This document shows, one piece after another, positions 14,392 through 15,140 of a stretch of 15,140 nucleotides of DNA. The position numbers were made by a program, and so were the translations under genes. The stretch comes from an uncultured Clostridia bacterium. GTDB lineage: Bacteria > Bacillota > Clostridia > TANB77 > CAG-508. Below the pieces are notes generated by a model that was not told where the DNA came from, did not search any database, and worked only from the letters and a program-made list of their open reading frames with translations. The stretch covers positions 1 to 15,140 of the forward strand of contig CANQMG010000033.1 in the NCBI GenBank assembly GCA_947624925.1. The letters run 5' to 3'. Every line of letters begins with the position of its first letter. Position 1 is the stretch's first letter.

Positions 14392-14404
14392 ATGTCATAA
14401 AATA
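14377..14404 (+). promoter_or_regulatory. Possible mother-cell (sigma-K/sigma-E-like) promoter of cotJ
   Basis: AC (14377-14378), 17 bases, CATAAAATA (14396-14404) fits the sigma-K pattern AC...CATAnnnTA. A weaker sigma-E-like -10, AATACAGT, starts at 14401. No sigma-A promoter is seen before the operon. The elements are short and the -35 falls in the terminator stem, so this is tentative. Confidence 0.33.
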
Positions 14405-14432
14405 CAGTATAAAAACAAAAGGAGGAAGAAAT

Positions 14433-14780
14433 ATGTGTAGAAATTGTAGATGTAGACATTGCTGCGGAAACAATAAACCAAATTACAATGAATGTGATTT
14501 AGAAAAAAGTTGTAATAATGTATCAAATGATGCAATGTGTAATGATGATGAGTGCGCTTGTGGATTTGACGACGAATATAATGTATTCCCAGAATATCCT
14601 ATGTATGCTCAAAGCTATGTGCCATTTCAAATAATGGATAAAACATTTATACCTGAAGTTGGACTAAAAAAAGGAACAATTTTTCCAGAATTAGTTAGCC
14701 CATATTATCCAAACCAATCAGTAGAAGAAATTGCATATATAGAAGCAACTAATAAAATAGGGGAGGGATGTAATAAATGA
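14433..14780 (+). CDS. cotJA: Spore coat protein CotJA
   Basis: This small protein of the spore coat is made in the mother cell with CotJB and CotJC. It has 115 residues from ATG 14433 (GGAGG seven bases upstream); extending to an earlier ATG would start inside the pyk terminator. The N-terminal ~50 residues are Cys-rich (CRNCRCRHCCGNN, then six further Cys), which may form disulfides or bind metal in the coat. The C-terminal half carries the CotJA signature: YVPFQIMDKTFIPEVGLKKG followed by TIFPELVSPYYP. The Cys-rich head is longer than in Bacillus CotJA. The stop overlaps the start of cotJB (ATGA), giving translational coupling. Confidence 0.9.
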   Translation: MCRNCRCRHCCGNNKPNYNECDLEKSCNNVSNDAMCNDDECACGFDDEYNVFPEYPMYAQSYVPFQIMDKTFIPEVGLKKGTIFPELVSPYYPNQSVEEIAYIEATNKIGEGCNK

Positions 14781-15046
14781 TGAGCTGTGATTGTGAAAAT
14801 ATGAAAAAAGATGAAATGTTAATGAAAATAAAAGAATATCAATTTGCTGTTGTGGAGCTTGCATTATATTTAGATACCCACCCAGAAGATGAAAGAGCTT
14901 TATGTCTTCATAGAAAATATGCAAAAGAATTAAAAGAACTAAAGGATAAATATCAAAAAGTATATGGACCACTTACTATAAATTATCCATGCAATAAATG
15001 GAGATGGATTGAAGAACCATGGCCATGGGAAAGGGGGAATAACTAA
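14777..15046 (+). CDS. cotJB: Spore coat protein CotJB
   Basis: An 89-residue soluble, mostly helical protein. GGGGAGGG (14760-14767) precedes two adjacent ATG codons (14777, 14780); the first is used here, and the second would shorten it by one residue. The CotJB pattern is clear: KIKEYQFAVVELALYLDTHP, then DERALCLHRKYAKELKEL and the end PLTINYPCNKWRWIEEPWPW. The protein is thought to assemble with CotJC in the inner coat layers. It overlaps cotJA by four bases and cotJC by one. Confidence 0.94.
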   Translation: MMSCDCENMKKDEMLMKIKEYQFAVVELALYLDTHPEDERALCLHRKYAKELKELKDKYQKVYGPLTINYPCNKWRWIEEPWPWERGNN

Positions 15047-15140
15047 TGTGGACTTATAACAAAGTATTAGAATATCCAATTAATATAAAAAATCCAAATC
15101 CACGTTTAGCAAAATATATAATATCACAATATGGTGGACC
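15046..15140 (+). CDS. cotJC: Spore coat protein CotJC (manganese-catalase family), cut by window end
   Basis: ATG at 15046 shares one base with the cotJB stop and follows GGGGG (15033-15037). The 31 visible residues, MWTYNKVLEYPINIKN then PNPRLAKYIISQYGG, are the hallmark N-terminus of CotJC, a di-manganese catalase-like coat protein. The catalytic metal ligands lie beyond the window. Confidence 0.92.
   Translation, partial: MWTYNKVLEYPINIKNPNPRLAKYIISQYGG

Noticed and set aside
14401..14408. Sigma-E -10 element (AATACAGT) for cotJ
   Set aside because: It matches the -10 partly, but no acceptable -35 lies at the right distance; kept only as a note beside the sigma-K-like alternative.

Overview
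The window comes from a strongly A+T-rich, low-GC Gram-positive spore-former, most like the Clostridia. The basis is the codon use (AGA, GGA, TTA and AAA dominate), the strong AGGAGG ribosome sites, a Bacillota-type LexA, the cotJ spore-coat operon at the right end, and secreted proteins built from Big_2 and Listeria-Bacteroides (B-repeat) domains, as in many gut Clostridia. I cannot name a genus. No rRNA, tRNA, CRISPR array or insertion sequence was recognised.

Left part (1-2990). The window opens inside a type IV pilin-like gene whose last ~30 codons appear to be frameshifted. A strong bidirectional terminator separates it from a small conserved helical protein on the minus strand. That gene is divergent from lexA. 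The stop codon of lexA overlaps a consensus sigma-A promoter for a secreted glucosaminidase-type wall hydrolase, which has no conventional start codon at its ribosome site.

Middle (2990-10100). This is a cell-surface block. A 514-base stretch without a sizeable gene holds a terminator, Spo0A-box-like sites, a promoter, a short reading frame carrying an (AC)11 dinucleotide tract, and a second terminator. It leads into three co-directional genes: an N-terminally anchored B-repeat/Big_2 protein, a 1453-residue secreted protein with nested internal repeats, and a small membrane-anchored thioredoxin-fold protein that lacks the active-site cysteines. The layout of the leader suggests phase-variable control. 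In one of three repeat registers the short frame would be translated across the terminator hairpin, which could let transcription continue into the surface genes. In the register present here translation stops before the hairpin. This is an inference from layout.

Right part (10100-15140). This is ordinary metabolism and sporulation. A glycogen/alpha-glucan phosphorylase gene (glgP) and a pyruvate kinase gene (pyk) each have a recognisable promoter, and pyk ends in a good terminator. They are followed by translationally overlapping cotJA, cotJB and the start of cotJC. GlgP releases glucose-1-phosphate from stored glucan and Pyk yields ATP and pyruvate at the end of glycolysis, so the two neighbours act in the same carbon flow although they are transcribed separately.
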